This document shows positions 18,695 through 28,423 of a DNA stretch of 64,000 nt, piece by piece. A model generated the notes under the pieces. It worked only from the letters and a program-made list of their open reading frames with translations, was not told the origin of the DNA and did no database searches. Location: the NCBI GenBank assembly GCA_028281105.1, contig JANQKQ010000001.1:35347-99346 (forward strand), read 5' to 3'. The stretch's first letter is position 1, and each line of letters opens with the position of its first letter. Position numbers and translations under genes: made by a program. The DNA comes from Rhizobiaceae bacterium (GTDB lineage: Bacteria > Pseudomonadota > Alphaproteobacteria > Rhizobiales > Rhizobiaceae).

Positions 18695-19432
18695 TCAGAT
18701 CATCGCCATGCCGCCGTTGACGTGCACGGTCTGGCCGGTGATGTAGCCGGCCTCGTCGCTCGCCAGGAAGGCGGCGGCGGTGGCGATGTCGTCGCCGGTC
18801 CCCATCTTCTTCATCGGGATCGCGGCCATGATCGCGTCTCGCTGTTTTTCGTTGAGCTTGTCGGTCATGGCCGAGGCGATGAAGCCCGGAGCGATGCAGT
18901 TTACGGTGACGCTGCGGGTGGCGATCTCCTGGGCCAGCGATTTGGAGAAGCCGATGATGCCGGCCTTGGTGGCGCAATAGTTGGCCTGGCCGGGATTGCC
19001 GGTGACGCCGACGATCGAGGTGATGTTGATGATGCGCCCGCCCTTGCGCCGCATCATCGGATAGGCGATGGCGCGGGTGAGCCGGAAGACGGCGGACAGA
19101 TTGACCTCCAGCACATCGTCCCAATCCTCATCCGACATGCGCACGAACAGGCCGTCTCTGGTGATGCCGGCATTGTTCACAAGGATATCGACCCCTTCCA
19201 GCTCCGCCTCGGCCTTCTCGCCCAACGCCTTGACCGCCTCGCGGTCCGACAGGTTGGCGGGAAAGACGCTGACCCGGTCGCCCAGGTCGCCGGCGAGTTC
19301 GGCGAGCTTGGCCTCGCGGGTGCCGTGGATGCCCACATGGGCGCCGCGCGCGTGCAACGTCCTGGCGATCGCCTCGCCGATGCCGCCGCTGGCGCCGGTC
19401 ACCAGCGCCTTCTTTCCGCTCAAATCGAACAT
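18695..19432 (-). CDS. fabG: 3-oxoacyl-[ACP] reductase
   Basis: 245 residues, a short-chain dehydrogenase that reduces 3-oxoacyl-ACP with NADPH in fatty-acid elongation. The cofactor motif is TGASGGIGEA (about 12-21), NNAG at 86-89, and the catalytic residues are S139, Y152 and K156 (QANYCATKAGIIG). The C-terminus ITGQTVHVNGGMAMI is typical of FabG. It lies 37 bp downstream of fabD on the same strand, a usual fabD-fabG pair, and is followed by palindromic repeat copy 1. Confidence 0.97.
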   Translation of the reverse strand: MFDLSGKKALVTGASGGIGEAIARTLHARGAHVGIHGTREAKLAELAGDLGDRVSVFPANLSDREAVKALGEKAEAELEGVDILVNNAGITRDGLFVRMSDEDWDDVLEVNLSAVFRLTRAIAYPMMRRKGGRIINITSIVGVTGNPGQANYCATKAGIIGFSKSLAQEIATRSVTVNCIAPGFIASAMTDKLNEKQRDAIMAAIPMKKMGTGDDIATAAAFLASDEAGYITGQTVHVNGGMAMI

Positions 19433-19469
19433 GAACTGCTCCTTGAAGATAGGCAGGGCGACTTTCGGG

Positions 19470-20411
19470 TCACCCGAGAATTCCCAGCGCTGCCTCGATG
19501 TCGGCCGGCGTACCGACCGGTACGCCTTTGATGTCGCGGGCGATGCGGCGCGCCAGGCCGGTCAGCACCTTGCCGGATCCCGCCTCGACCGCCGTGGTCA
19601 CGCCATTGGCGGCCATGAATTCTACACTGTCGCGCCAGCGCACCCGGCCGGTCACCTGCTCGACCAGGCGGGTCCTGATCTCCTGCGGGTCGTCGATCGG
19701 GGTGGCGAGAACGTTGGCGATCAGCGGCACCGCCGGCTTGCGAATCTCCACCTCGGCCAGCGCCTCGCGCATGGCGGCGGCGGCGGGCTGCATCAGCTGT
19801 GAATGGAACGGCGCGGATACCGGCAGCGCCACGGCGCGGCGCGCGCCTTTTTCGCCGGCGAGCTCGGTGGCCTTCTCCACCTGCGCCTTGGAGCCGGAAA
19901 TGACCAACTGCCCGCCGCCATTGTCATTGGCGATCTGGCACACGCCACCTTCCGCCGCCTGCGCGCAGATTGCCTCCACATCGGCTTCCTCCAGGCCGAT
20001 GATGGCGGCCATGGCGCCTTGCCCGACCGGAACGGCCGCCTGCATGGCGTTGCCGCGGATGCGCAGAAGCCTCGCCGTATCGGCGAGCGAGATCGCCCCG
20101 GCCGCGCACAGCGCCGAATACTCGCCCAGCGAATGGCCGGCGACGAAAGCGGCGCGGCTCGTCAGGTCGAAGCCGCTGGCCGCGAGTGCGCGGGTGGCGG
20201 CGATGGAAACCGCCATCAGCGCCGGCTGGGCGTTGGCGGTCAGTGTCAGCGTCTCTTCCGGCCCGTCGCGCATGATCGCGGAAAGGCTTTCGCCGAGCGC
20301 TTCGTCGACTTCGTCGAAGACGGCTCGAGCCTCGGCAAACGCCTGCGCCAGGTCCTGGCCCATGCCTACGGCCTGGCTGCCCTGGCCGGGGAAGGTGACA
20401 GCTATTGTCAT
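19470..20411 (-). CDS. fabD: Malonyl-CoA:ACP transacylase
   Basis: 313 residues. FabD moves malonyl from CoA to ACP. The nucleophile is S94 in AGHSLGEYSAL, and H203 in SAPFHSQLM completes the dyad; the N-terminus TFPGQGSQAVGMG is diagnostic. ATG 20411 is the right start. The in-frame extension to 20483 runs through a palindromic repeat and is not FabD-like. It is the first gene of the fab block and diverges from glnB. Confidence 0.97.
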   Translation of the reverse strand: MTIAVTFPGQGSQAVGMGQDLAQAFAEARAVFDEVDEALGESLSAIMRDGPEETLTLTANAQPALMAVSIAATRALAASGFDLTSRAAFVAGHSLGEYSALCAAGAISLADTARLLRIRGNAMQAAVPVGQGAMAAIIGLEEADVEAICAQAAEGGVCQIANDNGGGQLVISGSKAQVEKATELAGEKGARRAVALPVSAPFHSQLMQPAAAAMREALAEVEIRKPAVPLIANVLATPIDDPQEIRTRLVEQVTGRVRWRDSVEFMAANGVTTAVEAGSGKVLTGLARRIARDIKGVPVGTPADIEAALGILG

Positions 20412-21137
<726 letters not shown>

Positions 21138-21151
21138 CGGTTTTCCAATCC

Positions 21152-21171
21152 GGGCCGGCTCGGGCCGGCCC
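21152..21171 (+). terminator. Hairpin between glnB and glnA
   Basis: GGGCCGGC and GCCGGCCC form an 8-bp stem with a TCGG loop, 15 bp after the glnB stop. There is no T-run after it, so it is more likely an RNA-processing, stabilising or partial attenuation structure that sets different glnB and glnA levels than a full terminator. Confidence 0.5.
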
Positions 21172-21209
21172 ACGCCTAAACATCAAACAGACGATCAAGG
21201 ACAAATCCC

Positions 21210-22619
21210 ATGAGCACGGCAAGCGACATTCTCAAGAAGATCAAGGACGAGGACATCAAGTTCGTCGATCTGCGCTTCACCGATCCGCGCGGCAAGATGC
21301 AGCACGTCACCATGGACTCACGCGAGGTCGACGAAGACATATTCGCCGACGGCGTCATGTTCGACGGCTCGTCGATCGCTGGCTGGAAGGCGATCAACGA
21401 AAGCGACATGAACCTGATGCTGGATCCCGAATCCGCGCATGTGGACCCGTTCTTCGCCCATCCGACGATGGCGATCTTCTGCGACGTGCTCGATCCGACC
21501 ACCGGCGAGCACTACAACCGCGACCCGCGCGGCATCGCGCGCAAGGCGGAAGCCTATCTGAACTCCACCGGCATCGGCGATACGGTCTTCGTCGGCCCGG
21601 AAGCGGAGTTCTTCGTGTTCGACGACGTGCGCTTCGCCGCCGATCCGTACAACACGTCCTTCAAGCTTGACTGCGACGAACTGCCGACCAACACCGACGC
21701 CGAGTACGAAGCCGGCAATATGGGCCACCGTCCGCGCACCAAGGGCGGCTACTTCCCGGTCCCGCCGGTCGATTCCGGCCAGGACTATCGCTCGGAGATG
21801 CTCGCGGTGATGGCCGAGATGGGCGTCGAGACCGAAAAACACCACCACGAGGTGGGTGCCGCTCAGCATGAGCTCGGCATCAAGTTCGACACCCTGCTGC
21901 GCAACGCCGACAAGCTGCAGATCTACAAATACGCCGTGCACCAGGTCGCCCACGCCTACGGCAAAACGGCCACCTTCATGCCCAAGCCGGTCTATGGCGA
22001 CAACGGCACCGGCATGCATGTGCACCAGTCGATCTGGAAAGGCGGCAAGCCGGTGTTCGCCGGCAACGAATATGCCGGCCTGTCGGAGACCTGCCTGTAT
22101 TATATCGGCGGCGTCATCAAGCACGCCAAGGCGCTCAACGCGTTCACCAACCCGTCGACGAACTCCTATAAACGCCTGGTGCCGGGCTACGAGGCGCCGG
22201 TGCTGCTGGCGTACTCTTCGCGCAACCGCTCGGCCTCGTGCCGCATCCCGTTCGGCTCGTCGCCGAAGTCGAAGCGGGTCGAAGTGCGCTTCCCCGACCC
22301 GATGGCCAACCCGTATCTGGCGTTCGCGTCGATGCTCATGGCCGGGCTCGACGGCATCCGCAACAAGATCCATCCCGGCGACGCCATGGACAAGGACCTG
22401 TACGACCTGCCGCCCAGCCAGTTGAAGCGCGTGCCCACCGTATGCGGCAGCCTGCGCGAGGCGTGCGACGCGCTTGTCAAGGACCACAAGTTCCTGCTGG
22501 AAGGCGGCGTGTTCGACAAGGACCAGATCGACGCCTACATCGAACTGAAGATGGAAGAGGTGATCCGCTTCGAGCACACGCCTCATCCGGTCGAGTTCGA
22601 CATGTACTACAGCGCTTGA
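21210..22619 (+). CDS. glnA: Glutamine synthetase, type I
   Basis: 469 residues, the dodecameric GS-I that makes glutamine from glutamate, ammonia and ATP. Seen: the N-terminal beta-grasp region with [22 protein letters not shown] in the catalytic core, and the adenylylation site Y398 in [11 protein letters not shown], so the enzyme should be controlled by GlnE. The spacing to glnB suggests co-transcription. Downstream lies a roughly 230-bp nested repeat shared with the cfa 3' region. Confidence 0.98.
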   Translation: MSTASDILKKIKDEDIKFVDLRFTDPRGKMQHVTMDSREVDEDIFADGVMFDGSSIAGWKAINESDMNLMLDPESAHVDPFFAHPTMAIFCDVLDPTTGEHYNRDPRGIARKAEAYLNSTGIGDTVFVGPEAEFFVFDDVRFAADPYNTSFKLDCDELPTNTDAEYEAGNMGHRPRTKGGYFPVPPVDSGQDYRSEMLAVMAEMGVETEKHHHEVGAAQHELGIKFDTLLRNADKLQIYKYAVHQVAHAYGKTATFMPKPVYGDNGTGMHVHQSIWKGGKPVFAGNEYAGLSETCLYYIGGVIKHAKALNAFTNPSTNSYKRLVPGYEAPVLLAYSSRNRSASCRIPFGSSPKSKRVEVRFPDPMANPYLAFASMLMAGLDGIRNKIHPGDAMDKDLYDLPPSQLKRVPTVCGSLREACDALVKDHKFLLEGGVFDKDQIDAYIELKMEEVIRFEHTPHPVEFDMYYSA

Positions 22620-22633
22620 TCTGGGTGTTGTTT

Positions 22634-22863
22634 CACCCCGCCCCTAACCCCTCCCCACAAGGGGTGGGGGACTTGGGCGGTGCCATCTTTCCGCAGCGTC
22701 ATCCTTGGGCTTGTCCCAAGGATCCAAACACCTCCCCACCGCCGACACCTATCGGCAACGCGGTTAGATCCTCGCCACAAGGGCGAGGATGACGTGGTGA
22801 GATTTGGTCGCGAAGTTGCCGCGCGACTTTTCCTTCCCTTGTAGGAGGCAATGAGAGTGGGGG
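22634..22863. repeat. Nested inverted composite repeat, copy 1
   Basis: Two outer arms flank the 96-bp core annotated separately. The left arm (about 22634-22684) includes CTCCCCACAAGGGGTGGGG and GACTTGGGCGGTGCC. The right arm (about 22812-22863) has CCTTCCCTTGTAGGAGGCAA and AATGAGAGTGGGGG and resembles the left arm inverted. The same modules in the same order recur at 58228-58472. Here it fills the space between the convergent stops of glnA and the oxygenase gene. Confidence 0.85.
22698..22793. repeat. 96-bp bipartite hairpin element, copy A
   Basis: Left half GTCATCCTTGGGCTTGTCCC then AAGGATC; right half GATCCTCGCCACAAGGGCGA then GGATGAC. Each half is its own hairpin with a CTTGT (or complementary ACAAG) loop. 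Other copies: 48850-48945, 52136-52231, 55343-55439, 58292-58386. Confidence 0.9.
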
Positions 22864-22876
22864 CCAAGGGGTCACC

Positions 22877-23665
22877 TCACCCCGTCCGCCCGTAGAACCC
22901 CAACCGCTCCTCGTCCGAGAACATCCGGCCCGGCTGCTCGTAATAGGACAGCACGGCAATGATCCGGTCTCGCTCGCCCTCGACCGGGGTCACCCGGTGG
23001 GCGGTGTTCTTGCCCTTGAACACGTTGAGGGTGCCGGCCGCGATCTGGAGCGTTCGTTTTTCCGGGTCATCGCCGGTCAGAAGCCGCGCCACGCCGTCAT
23101 AGTTGGGGTCGGCGTCGGTGCGCAGATCGGACCGGTACTCGAATTCGCCACCGGCATCGGGCGCCTGCAGCAGCAGGGTGGTGGTGAACTCCGAGCGATC
23201 GAAATGCCAGTTGAGCGCCTCGCCATGGCGGTAGGCCAATACATTGGCCCCGGCCAGTTCGTCGGCCATCGTGTGCAGCTCGGCCATCTCCATGGTCTGC
23301 GCCAGGAACTGCGCGAACGGCGGCCATTCATATAGAAGCATGACCACGAAGCCGGCCATCTGATCGCCGCAGATGGTGTGGTTGGTGGTTCGCTGCGGGG
23401 CCAGCGCAGGGTGATCGGCCGCCAGGCCGTCGATCGACTTCTTGAAGTAGATATTGTGCTCGCGTGAGTGGGTGAACGAGTTGGCCGTCAGCACCGGGGC
23501 GACTTCGCCGACCGCCCGCGCGCATCCCGCCGACGTCAGGAATCCCTCCAGATTGAACATGCCCGTTTGCGCCAGGTCGCGACGGCAGCGCTCGACCAGC
23601 GAGCGCCCGGCGTCGCTGTCGAGCCGGTCGATCGGATAGCGGGTGAGATGGAGAAATTCGTCCAT
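22877..23665 (-). CDS. 2-oxoglutarate/Fe(II)-dependent oxygenase, BesD/HalD-like group
   Basis: 262 residues. The facial triad appears as H154 and D156 in LNWHFDRSEF and H223 in NTAHRVTPV, with R232/R234 as possible 2-oxoglutarate-binding arginines. GGEFEYRSDLR and ERDRIIAVLSYYEQPGRMF complete a double-stranded beta-helix dioxygenase. Length and His-His spacing recall the BesD/HalD amino-acid halogenases, but those replace the Asp by Gly to make room for halide. Here the Asp is present, so hydroxylation is the better guess. The substrate may be a free amino acid, by family analogy only. It lies 6 bp after the ATC-hydrolase-like gene on the same strand, surely one operon. Confidence 0.75.
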   Translation of the reverse strand: MDEFLHLTRYPIDRLDSDAGRSLVERCRRDLAQTGMFNLEGFLTSAGCARAVGEVAPVLTANSFTHSREHNIYFKKSIDGLAADHPALAPQRTTNHTICGDQMAGFVVMLLYEWPPFAQFLAQTMEMAELHTMADELAGANVLAYRHGEALNWHFDRSEFTTTLLLQAPDAGGEFEYRSDLRTDADPNYDGVARLLTGDDPEKRTLQIAAGTLNVFKGKNTAHRVTPVEGERDRIIAVLSYYEQPGRMFSDEERLGFYGRTG

Positions 23666-23671
23666 GGTGGC

Positions 23672-24196
23672 TCAGTCCTGTGCTTCGGTGGGCGTTTGTC
23701 CGGAAAAATCGTAGCGAAAGTCGCAGCAGGCCGCGCCTTCCATGATGGTCTGGGTGCGGGTGAGTTCGGCTTGCGGGTTGAAACCCTCGATCAGGGCAAA
23801 ATCCCGGTTGCAGGAGAGCACCTTGCCGAGCTCCGGTATGCCCAGCGCGCGATACATCTCCGCATAGCGGCAGCGGGTGACGTTGAAGTCCAGGCGCTCC
23901 TCGTCCTGGGCCACGATGTCGATTTCCAGGGCGTTGTCGCGGGTCCAATGTTCCAGGGTCTCGACGAAGCCGGCCGGCCCGTTGTCGTCGACGGTTTGCG
24001 TCAGTTGCGCGCCCTGCTGGCGGGCCAGCTCCACGACCGTATCGGCGACGATGCGCAGCACCCGGGCGCGGTCGAACTCGTCCGCCAATGCCTCGATCAC
24101 CGGCGCCAGGATGCGCGCTTCGGTCTCGCGGCGGGTCAGCACGCCGATCTTCTGGGTCAGCGTATCGGGCAGGGGTTCCTGGGATTTATCGTCCAT
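23672..24196 (-). CDS. L-2-amino-thiazoline-4-carboxylate hydrolase-like protein
   Basis: 174 residues. The C-terminal part ([18 protein letters not shown], then [15 protein letters not shown] and [13 protein letters not shown]) matches the ATC-hydrolase family, first known from Pseudomonas conversion of ATC to S-carbamoyl-cysteine. Conserved cysteines sit in the CCDFRY motif. Most family members have no tested function, so the name gives the fold rather than the reaction. The ATG at 24196 replaces a longer upstream extension that is low-complexity. It is the first gene of a two-gene operon with the oxygenase, divergent from ndk. Confidence 0.72.
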   Translation of the reverse strand: MDDKSQEPLPDTLTQKIGVLTRRETEARILAPVIEALADEFDRARVLRIVADTVVELARQQGAQLTQTVDDNGPAGFVETLEHWTRDNALEIDIVAQDEERLDFNVTRCRYAEMYRALGIPELGKVLSCNRDFALIEGFNPQAELTRTQTIMEGAACCDFRYDFSGQTPTEAQD

Positions 24197-24378
24197 CGAA
24201 TTTGCCTTGTTGATGTCGACGCGATTGCAGCGGTTTTCGCGCCGTTGGGCAAGCGGCATTTGCGACGTTGCAACGCTTCGCGCCCCCAGCGGGAATCGCG
24301 GTTGCCCGCGCCCGCGCGCATCGCTATACACCGGGCGAAAATCACTTCCTTCAATCCCTCCACATAAGGACCTACCCC

Positions 24379-24801
24379 ATGGCCGTTGAGCGTACATTCT
24401 CCATGATCAAGCCGGACGCGACCGCGCGCAATCTGACCGGCGCGATCACCCAGCGACTGGAGGAGGCCGGCCTGCGGGTGGTAGCGTCGAAGCGGGTGTG
24501 GATGACGCTGAAACAGGCGGAAAGCTTCTATGCCGTGCACAAGGAACGGCCGTTCTTCGGCGAGCTGACCGAGTTCATGTCGTCGGGGCCGACGGTGGTC
24601 CAGGTGCTCGAAGGCGAAAACGCGATCGCCAGGAACCGCGAAGTGATGGGCGCGACCAACCCGGCCGACGCCGCCGAAGGCACCATCCGCAAGGATTTCG
24701 CCGAGAGCCTGCAGGCCAACTCGGTGCACGGCTCCGACGCGCCCGAAACCGCCGCCTGGGAAATCGACTACTGGTTCGCGCAGGCTGAGATCGTCGGCTA
24801 G
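24379..24801 (+). CDS. ndk: Nucleoside diphosphate kinase
   Basis: 140 residues, full length. Ndk equilibrates nucleoside di- and triphosphates through a phosphohistidine, H117 in [11 protein letters not shown]. The N-terminus [15 protein letters not shown] is diagnostic. ATG 24379 is used; the upstream extension is not Ndk-like. The next gene begins 25 bp later on the same strand. Confidence 0.98.
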   Translation: MAVERTFSMIKPDATARNLTGAITQRLEEAGLRVVASKRVWMTLKQAESFYAVHKERPFFGELTEFMSSGPTVVQVLEGENAIARNREVMGATNPADAAEGTIRKDFAESLQANSVHGSDAPETAAWEIDYWFAQAEIVG

Positions 24802-24826
24802 CCAAAGGCCGGTCGGGGAGGGCCGG

Positions 24827-25951
24827 ATGATGTCGGATTGCCGTGCTCCCTATCGCGCCGACCATGTGGGCAGCCTGCTGCGGCCCTACGCGGTCAAGGC
24901 GGCCCGCGAGGCGCATTTCGCCGGCGGCTCGGTGAGCGCGGGCGAACTGCGCGGGATCGAAGAAGAGGCGATCCGCGACGCGGTGGCGCGCCAGCAGGAG
25001 GTCGGCCTCAAAGCGGTTACCGACGGCGAGTTCCGCCGCTCGTTCTGGCACTACGATTTCATGGGCGGGCTGATCGGGCTCGATCTGGTGGAGCGCGACG
25101 AGGGGGTTCAGTTCCACGGGGTCAAGCTGCGTCCGATCTTCCCGACGATCACCGGCGAGCTGGATTTTCCCGATGGCCACCCGATGCTGGAGCATTTCCG
25201 GACTCTGGCGTCGGTCACCCGGGTACAACCGAAGATCTCGATCCCGGGGCCATCATGCTGCCATTTCCGCACCGCGCGGGAAGATATCGCCCCGTCGCAG
25301 TATCGCGATCCGCAGGTGTTGTTCGCCGACCTGGCTCGAACCTACGCCAAGGCCGTGCGCGCGTTCTATGACGCCGGCTGCCGCTACCTGCAGATGGACG
25401 ACATCTTCTTCGCCTATCTGTGCGACCCCAAGCATCGCGCGGAAAAGGCGGCGCAGGGGCTCGATCCGGATTTTCTGATCGACCGCTACGCCTGGATGAT
25501 GCACGAGGCGATCAAGGATCGGCCGGACGACATGGTGGTCGCCATGCATATGTGCCGGGGCAACTTTGCCTCGGCCTGGGCCGCCGAAGGCGCCTATGAT
25601 CCGGCGGCGGACGCGATTTTCAACAAGACCGGCATCGACATCTTCTTCATGGAATACGATAGCGACCGCGCCGGCGGGCTGGAGCCGCTGCGGCTGCTGG
25701 CCAAGGGCAGCCAGCGGGTCATGCCCGGTTTCATCACCACCAAGACCGGCGAATTGGAGAGCATCGACGATCTCAAGCGCAAGTTCGACGAGGCCTCGAA
25801 ACATGCCGACATCGACCAGTTGGGCATCGCGCCGCAATGCGGCTTCGCCTCGACCGAGGAAGGCAACAAGCTCAGCGAAGACGACCAGTGGCGCAAGCTG
25901 GAACTGGTGGTCGAGACCGCGCAGGTGATCTGGGGCGGAGTGGAGGCCTGA
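24827..25951 (+). CDS. Cobalamin-independent methionine synthase II family protein
   Basis: 374 residues corresponding to the C-terminal catalytic barrel of MetE without the N-terminal half (YxjG/YxjH-like). Probable zinc ligands are visible: H240 and C242 in AMHMCRGNF, E275 in FFMEYDSD and C337 in PQCGFAST. DHVGSLLRP at the N-terminus and DGEFRRSFWH are typical. Such stand-alone barrels transfer methyl groups to thiols, but the methyl donor and acceptor are unproven. GGGGAGGG lies before the ATG at 24827; a second ATG follows directly. Convergent with marC, 14 bp between stops. Confidence 0.88.
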   Translation: MMSDCRAPYRADHVGSLLRPYAVKAAREAHFAGGSVSAGELRGIEEEAIRDAVARQQEVGLKAVTDGEFRRSFWHYDFMGGLIGLDLVERDEGVQFHGVKLRPIFPTITGELDFPDGHPMLEHFRTLASVTRVQPKISIPGPSCCHFRTAREDIAPSQYRDPQVLFADLARTYAKAVRAFYDAGCRYLQMDDIFFAYLCDPKHRAEKAAQGLDPDFLIDRYAWMMHEAIKDRPDDMVVAMHMCRGNFASAWAAEGAYDPAADAIFNKTGIDIFFMEYDSDRAGGLEPLRLLAKGSQRVMPGFITTKTGELESIDDLKRKFDEASKHADIDQLGIAPQCGFASTEEGNKLSEDDQWRKLELVVETAQVIWGGVEA

Positions 25952-25965
25952 TCCGGCCGGTAGCC

Positions 25966-26595
25966 TTAGCCCAGGATTCCGCTTTCCCTGATACCGTCGA
26001 ACAGGAATTGCACCGCCAGCGCGGCGAGCAGGATGCCCAGAACCCGGCTGACCACATGCACGCCGGTCACCCCGAGCACCCTTTGGACCTGCGCGGCGGC
26101 GATCATCAGCACGAACGTGATCGCCAGCACCGCGCCGAGCGCGCCCACCACCAGCGCGGTCTGCGCCGGCTCGCCTCGAGCGTCGGCCACCAGCAGGATC
26201 GCCGCTCCGATCGCGCCCGGGCCGGCGATGAGCGGGGTTGCGAGCGGGAAAACCGAGATGTCGGCGCGGGCGGAGGCTTCCGCGTTCTCATCGGCCGTCG
26301 TCGAGGTGCCTCCGGAGGCGCGCGCGAACACCATGTCGATGGCGATGAGCAGTAGTAGCACGCCACCGGCGGTGCGCATCGCGGCCAGAGAAATTCCCAG
26401 ATAGGCCAGCAGCGGGTTTCCGAAGAATGCGAAAAACAGCAGAATGGCCGCGCCGACCAGCGTCGCCTTGATCGCCAGGCGCAGCCGTTCGCGCGTGGTG
26501 TTGCCCGACGTCAGCGCGGCGAAAACCACCGCCACATCGGGCGGGCCGACGGTCGCGAAAAACGTGGCGAATGCGATGAACGCGCTTTCACTCAT
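25966..26595 (-). CDS. MarC family integral membrane protein
   Basis: 209 residues with about six hydrophobic segments and the MarC pattern (FFATVGPPDVAVVFAALT near the start, then ATPLIAGPGAIGAAILLVA in the middle). The family was once linked to multiple antibiotic resistance, later withdrawn, and its transport role is unresolved. ATG 26595 gives the normal N-terminus. An acidic loop rich in Ser/Thr/Asp/Glu lies at about residues 105-125. It follows the YHS gene on the same strand after 171 bp containing a hairpin. Confidence 0.88.
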   Translation of the reverse strand: MSESAFIAFATFFATVGPPDVAVVFAALTSGNTTRERLRLAIKATLVGAAILLFFAFFGNPLLAYLGISLAAMRTAGGVLLLLIAIDMVFARASGGTSTTADENAEASARADISVFPLATPLIAGPGAIGAAILLVADARGEPAQTALVVGALGAVLAITFVLMIAAAQVQRVLGVTGVHVVSRVLGILLAALAVQFLFDGIRESGILG

Positions 26596-26700
26596 GGCGG
26601 GTACGGGTAGGGCGCGCGGATCGAATTTGCAACGCGAATATTCGTCGGCGCGGTCTTCGTGGCTGCCGCAACCAGGACGTCGCGGGGACAATACATCACA

Positions 26701-26732
26701 ATGCCCGGCACGCTGGACGGCGCGCCGGGCAT
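26701..26732 (-). terminator. Hairpin downstream of the YHS-domain gene
   Basis: ATGCCCGGC (26701-26709) pairs with GCCGGGCAT (26724-26732) around a 14-nt loop, about 34 bp beyond the stop of the YHS gene. The T-tract is poor, so terminator function is only likely. Confidence 0.45.
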
Positions 26733-26766
26733 TTGTGGTGGTGCGGGGCTTGCGCCCGGCACACGA

Positions 26767-27291
26767 TTACTGCGTGCCGATTTTCACGCCGGCAGGCGCG
26801 GCGGCTTCAAGCTCGCCGTCGACGATCGAGCGGATGAGCGGCCAGTTGTTGTTGGCGACCGAAATGAAGCCGGGGACGTCTTCCTTCCAGCGCGCCTGGA
26901 CCGTCTTGTTCAGGTTCAGATACAGCTTGCCGTCGACGATCGCCCAGGCGTTGGGGTCGCCGTCGAACTTGCGGCCCATGGCGGTGCCGAAGGCGCAGTA
27001 GCCGCCATATTGCGGGGCGAAGCTGGCCGGATCGGCGGCGAACCGGTCCCGGTTGTCCGCGCTGGCGAAGCGGTAGGTGGCGCCGTCATGGGTGGCGGTG
27101 AACGCATCGATGCCTGGCGTCGGCTCGCCGTCGGCAAAATAGGCGACCACATCGTAGCCGTGGACGGCGTATCCGTCGACGATGTTGACTTCGCTGGCGG
27201 CGTTGGCCGACTGCACCAGGGCGATGACGAAGCCGACAATGAGCATCGCGGACAGCCCGGCGGCTTGAATAGCGGTTCTTGCGGTATACAT
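26767..27291 (-). CDS. Exported YHS-domain protein
   Basis: 174 residues. The N-terminus MYTARTAIQAAGLSAMLIV with VGFVIALVQSANAASE is a signal peptide, so the protein is periplasmic. The mature part holds a YHS-like domain: GYAVHGYDVVAYF, then ATYRFASADNRDRFAADP and QYGGYCAFG. YHS domains are often metal-associated, and related exported proteins occur widely in alphaproteobacteria without assigned function. ATG 27291 is used. It diverges from an AraC-type regulator with a 98-bp shared promoter region, which suggests control by that regulator. Confidence 0.82.
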   Translation of the reverse strand: MYTARTAIQAAGLSAMLIVGFVIALVQSANAASEVNIVDGYAVHGYDVVAYFADGEPTPGIDAFTATHDGATYRFASADNRDRFAADPASFAPQYGGYCAFGTAMGRKFDGDPNAWAIVDGKLYLNLNKTVQARWKEDVPGFISVANNNWPLIRSIVDGELEAAAPAGVKIGTQ

Positions 27292-27389
27292 TCGAGTTTC
27301 TCCATCTTGTTCAGATTGGTTGGGCGGCCGGATCGTCGAAGCGGGGGAGGGGGATACTTCAGGCGACCCGGCCTTGACGAATAAGCTAG

Positions 27390-28250
27390 TTGGGTGACCG
27401 CGATTTGTTGTCCGAAGAAACACGCCAATCGTCCAAAGATGATCCCCTGTCGCTGGTGCTGAGCCGGCTGGGGCTGGCCACCGATCTGTTCTTTTCGGGC
27501 ACGATGTGCGGGCGCAGCGCCTTCGACACCCCATATGGCCATCTGCATGTGGTGCGCCGTGGTCCGGCGACGCTGCATGCGCCCGGCTGCGAGCCGGTCG
27601 AGATCGACCGCCCGAGCCTGGTTCTCTACCCGCGAGCGATCGCCCACGACCTGGTCGCCGACGATATGGCCGGTGCCGATCTGGTATGTGCGCGGCTGTC
27701 CTTTGGCGGCGATGACGCCAACCCGCTGCTGGTCGGATTTCCCGACCGGTTCATCATCGGGCTCGATGAACTGTCGGGACTGGAAAGGACCATCGCCCTG
27801 CTGTTCGAGGAGGCGTTCGCGGATGCTTATGGCTCTCGCGCGGCGATCAATGCGTTGATGCAAGTGCTGCTGGTGATGTTGTTCCGCTTCTGCGTGAACC
27901 GAGGGCTGATCGACACCGGGCTGCTGGGCGGGCTGGCCGATTCCAGGCTGGGCCGTTCGCTCCAGGCCGTGCATGCGGCGCCCGAGCGCAATTGGAGCGT
28001 GGAGAGCCTGGCCGACGAGGCAGGCATGTCGCGCGCCAACTTCGCCGCGTTGTTCAAGGCGAGGGTAGGCATGCCGCCGGCGGATTATCTGACCACGCTC
28101 AGGCTGGCGATAGCCAAGCAGCGACTACGGGCAGGCCGGTCGCTGAAGGCAGTCGCCGGGGAGGTGGGCTATGCCAGCACCACGGCCCTGTCGCGCGCGT
28201 TCACCCGCCGTTTCGGCTGCAATCCGCGCGAGTGGCTGGCTCGCAAGTAA
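27390..28250 (+). CDS. AraC family transcriptional regulator
   Basis: 286 residues. The N-terminal half is a cupin-like AraC_binding region (FSGTMCGRSAFDTPYGHLHV, then PSLVLYPRAIAHDL). The C-terminal AraC-type double helix-turn-helix runs from about residue 195: WSVESLADEAGMSRANFAAL, VGMPPADYLTTLRLAIAK and VGYASTTALSRAFTRRFG. The layout matches regulators with a cupin_6-like sensor. The start is a TTG at 27390 because no suitable ATG/GTG lies upstream of the conserved region. Divergent from the exported YHS gene. Confidence 0.9.
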   Translation: MGDRDLLSEETRQSSKDDPLSLVLSRLGLATDLFFSGTMCGRSAFDTPYGHLHVVRRGPATLHAPGCEPVEIDRPSLVLYPRAIAHDLVADDMAGADLVCARLSFGGDDANPLLVGFPDRFIIGLDELSGLERTIALLFEEAFADAYGSRAAINALMQVLLVMLFRFCVNRGLIDTGLLGGLADSRLGRSLQAVHAAPERNWSVESLADEAGMSRANFAALFKARVGMPPADYLTTLRLAIAKQRLRAGRSLKAVAGEVGYASTTALSRAFTRRFGCNPREWLARK

Positions 28251-28275
28251 GCCGAAGGGCTTTCCTAGCGTTTGC

Positions 28276-28305
28276 TTGCGTGCGCGGCATAAACCTTCGT
28301 TATAG
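28276..28305 (+). promoter_or_regulatory. Candidate promoter of the PepSY cassette
   Basis: TTGCGT (28276-28281), an 18-bp spacer and TTATAG (28300-28305) form a plausible sigma-70-type promoter about 120 bp upstream of the PepSY gene. Seen by eye only; no start-site data. Confidence 0.3.
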
Positions 28306-28423
28306 GCGCACGGAAATAAACTTTCGCGCAATGGGAAAACCATCGCCTGCCGCTCATGTCAGGGCGGCCCGCAGGTGCGGGTAACCAACTGGTTCATCAA
28401 CAACCTGTCCCAAGGAGACTGAC

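Noticed and set aside
22877..23665. Calling the oxygenase a halogenase
   Set aside because: Fe/2OG halogenases replace the metal-binding Asp/Glu with Gly/Ala; here HFD keeps Asp156.
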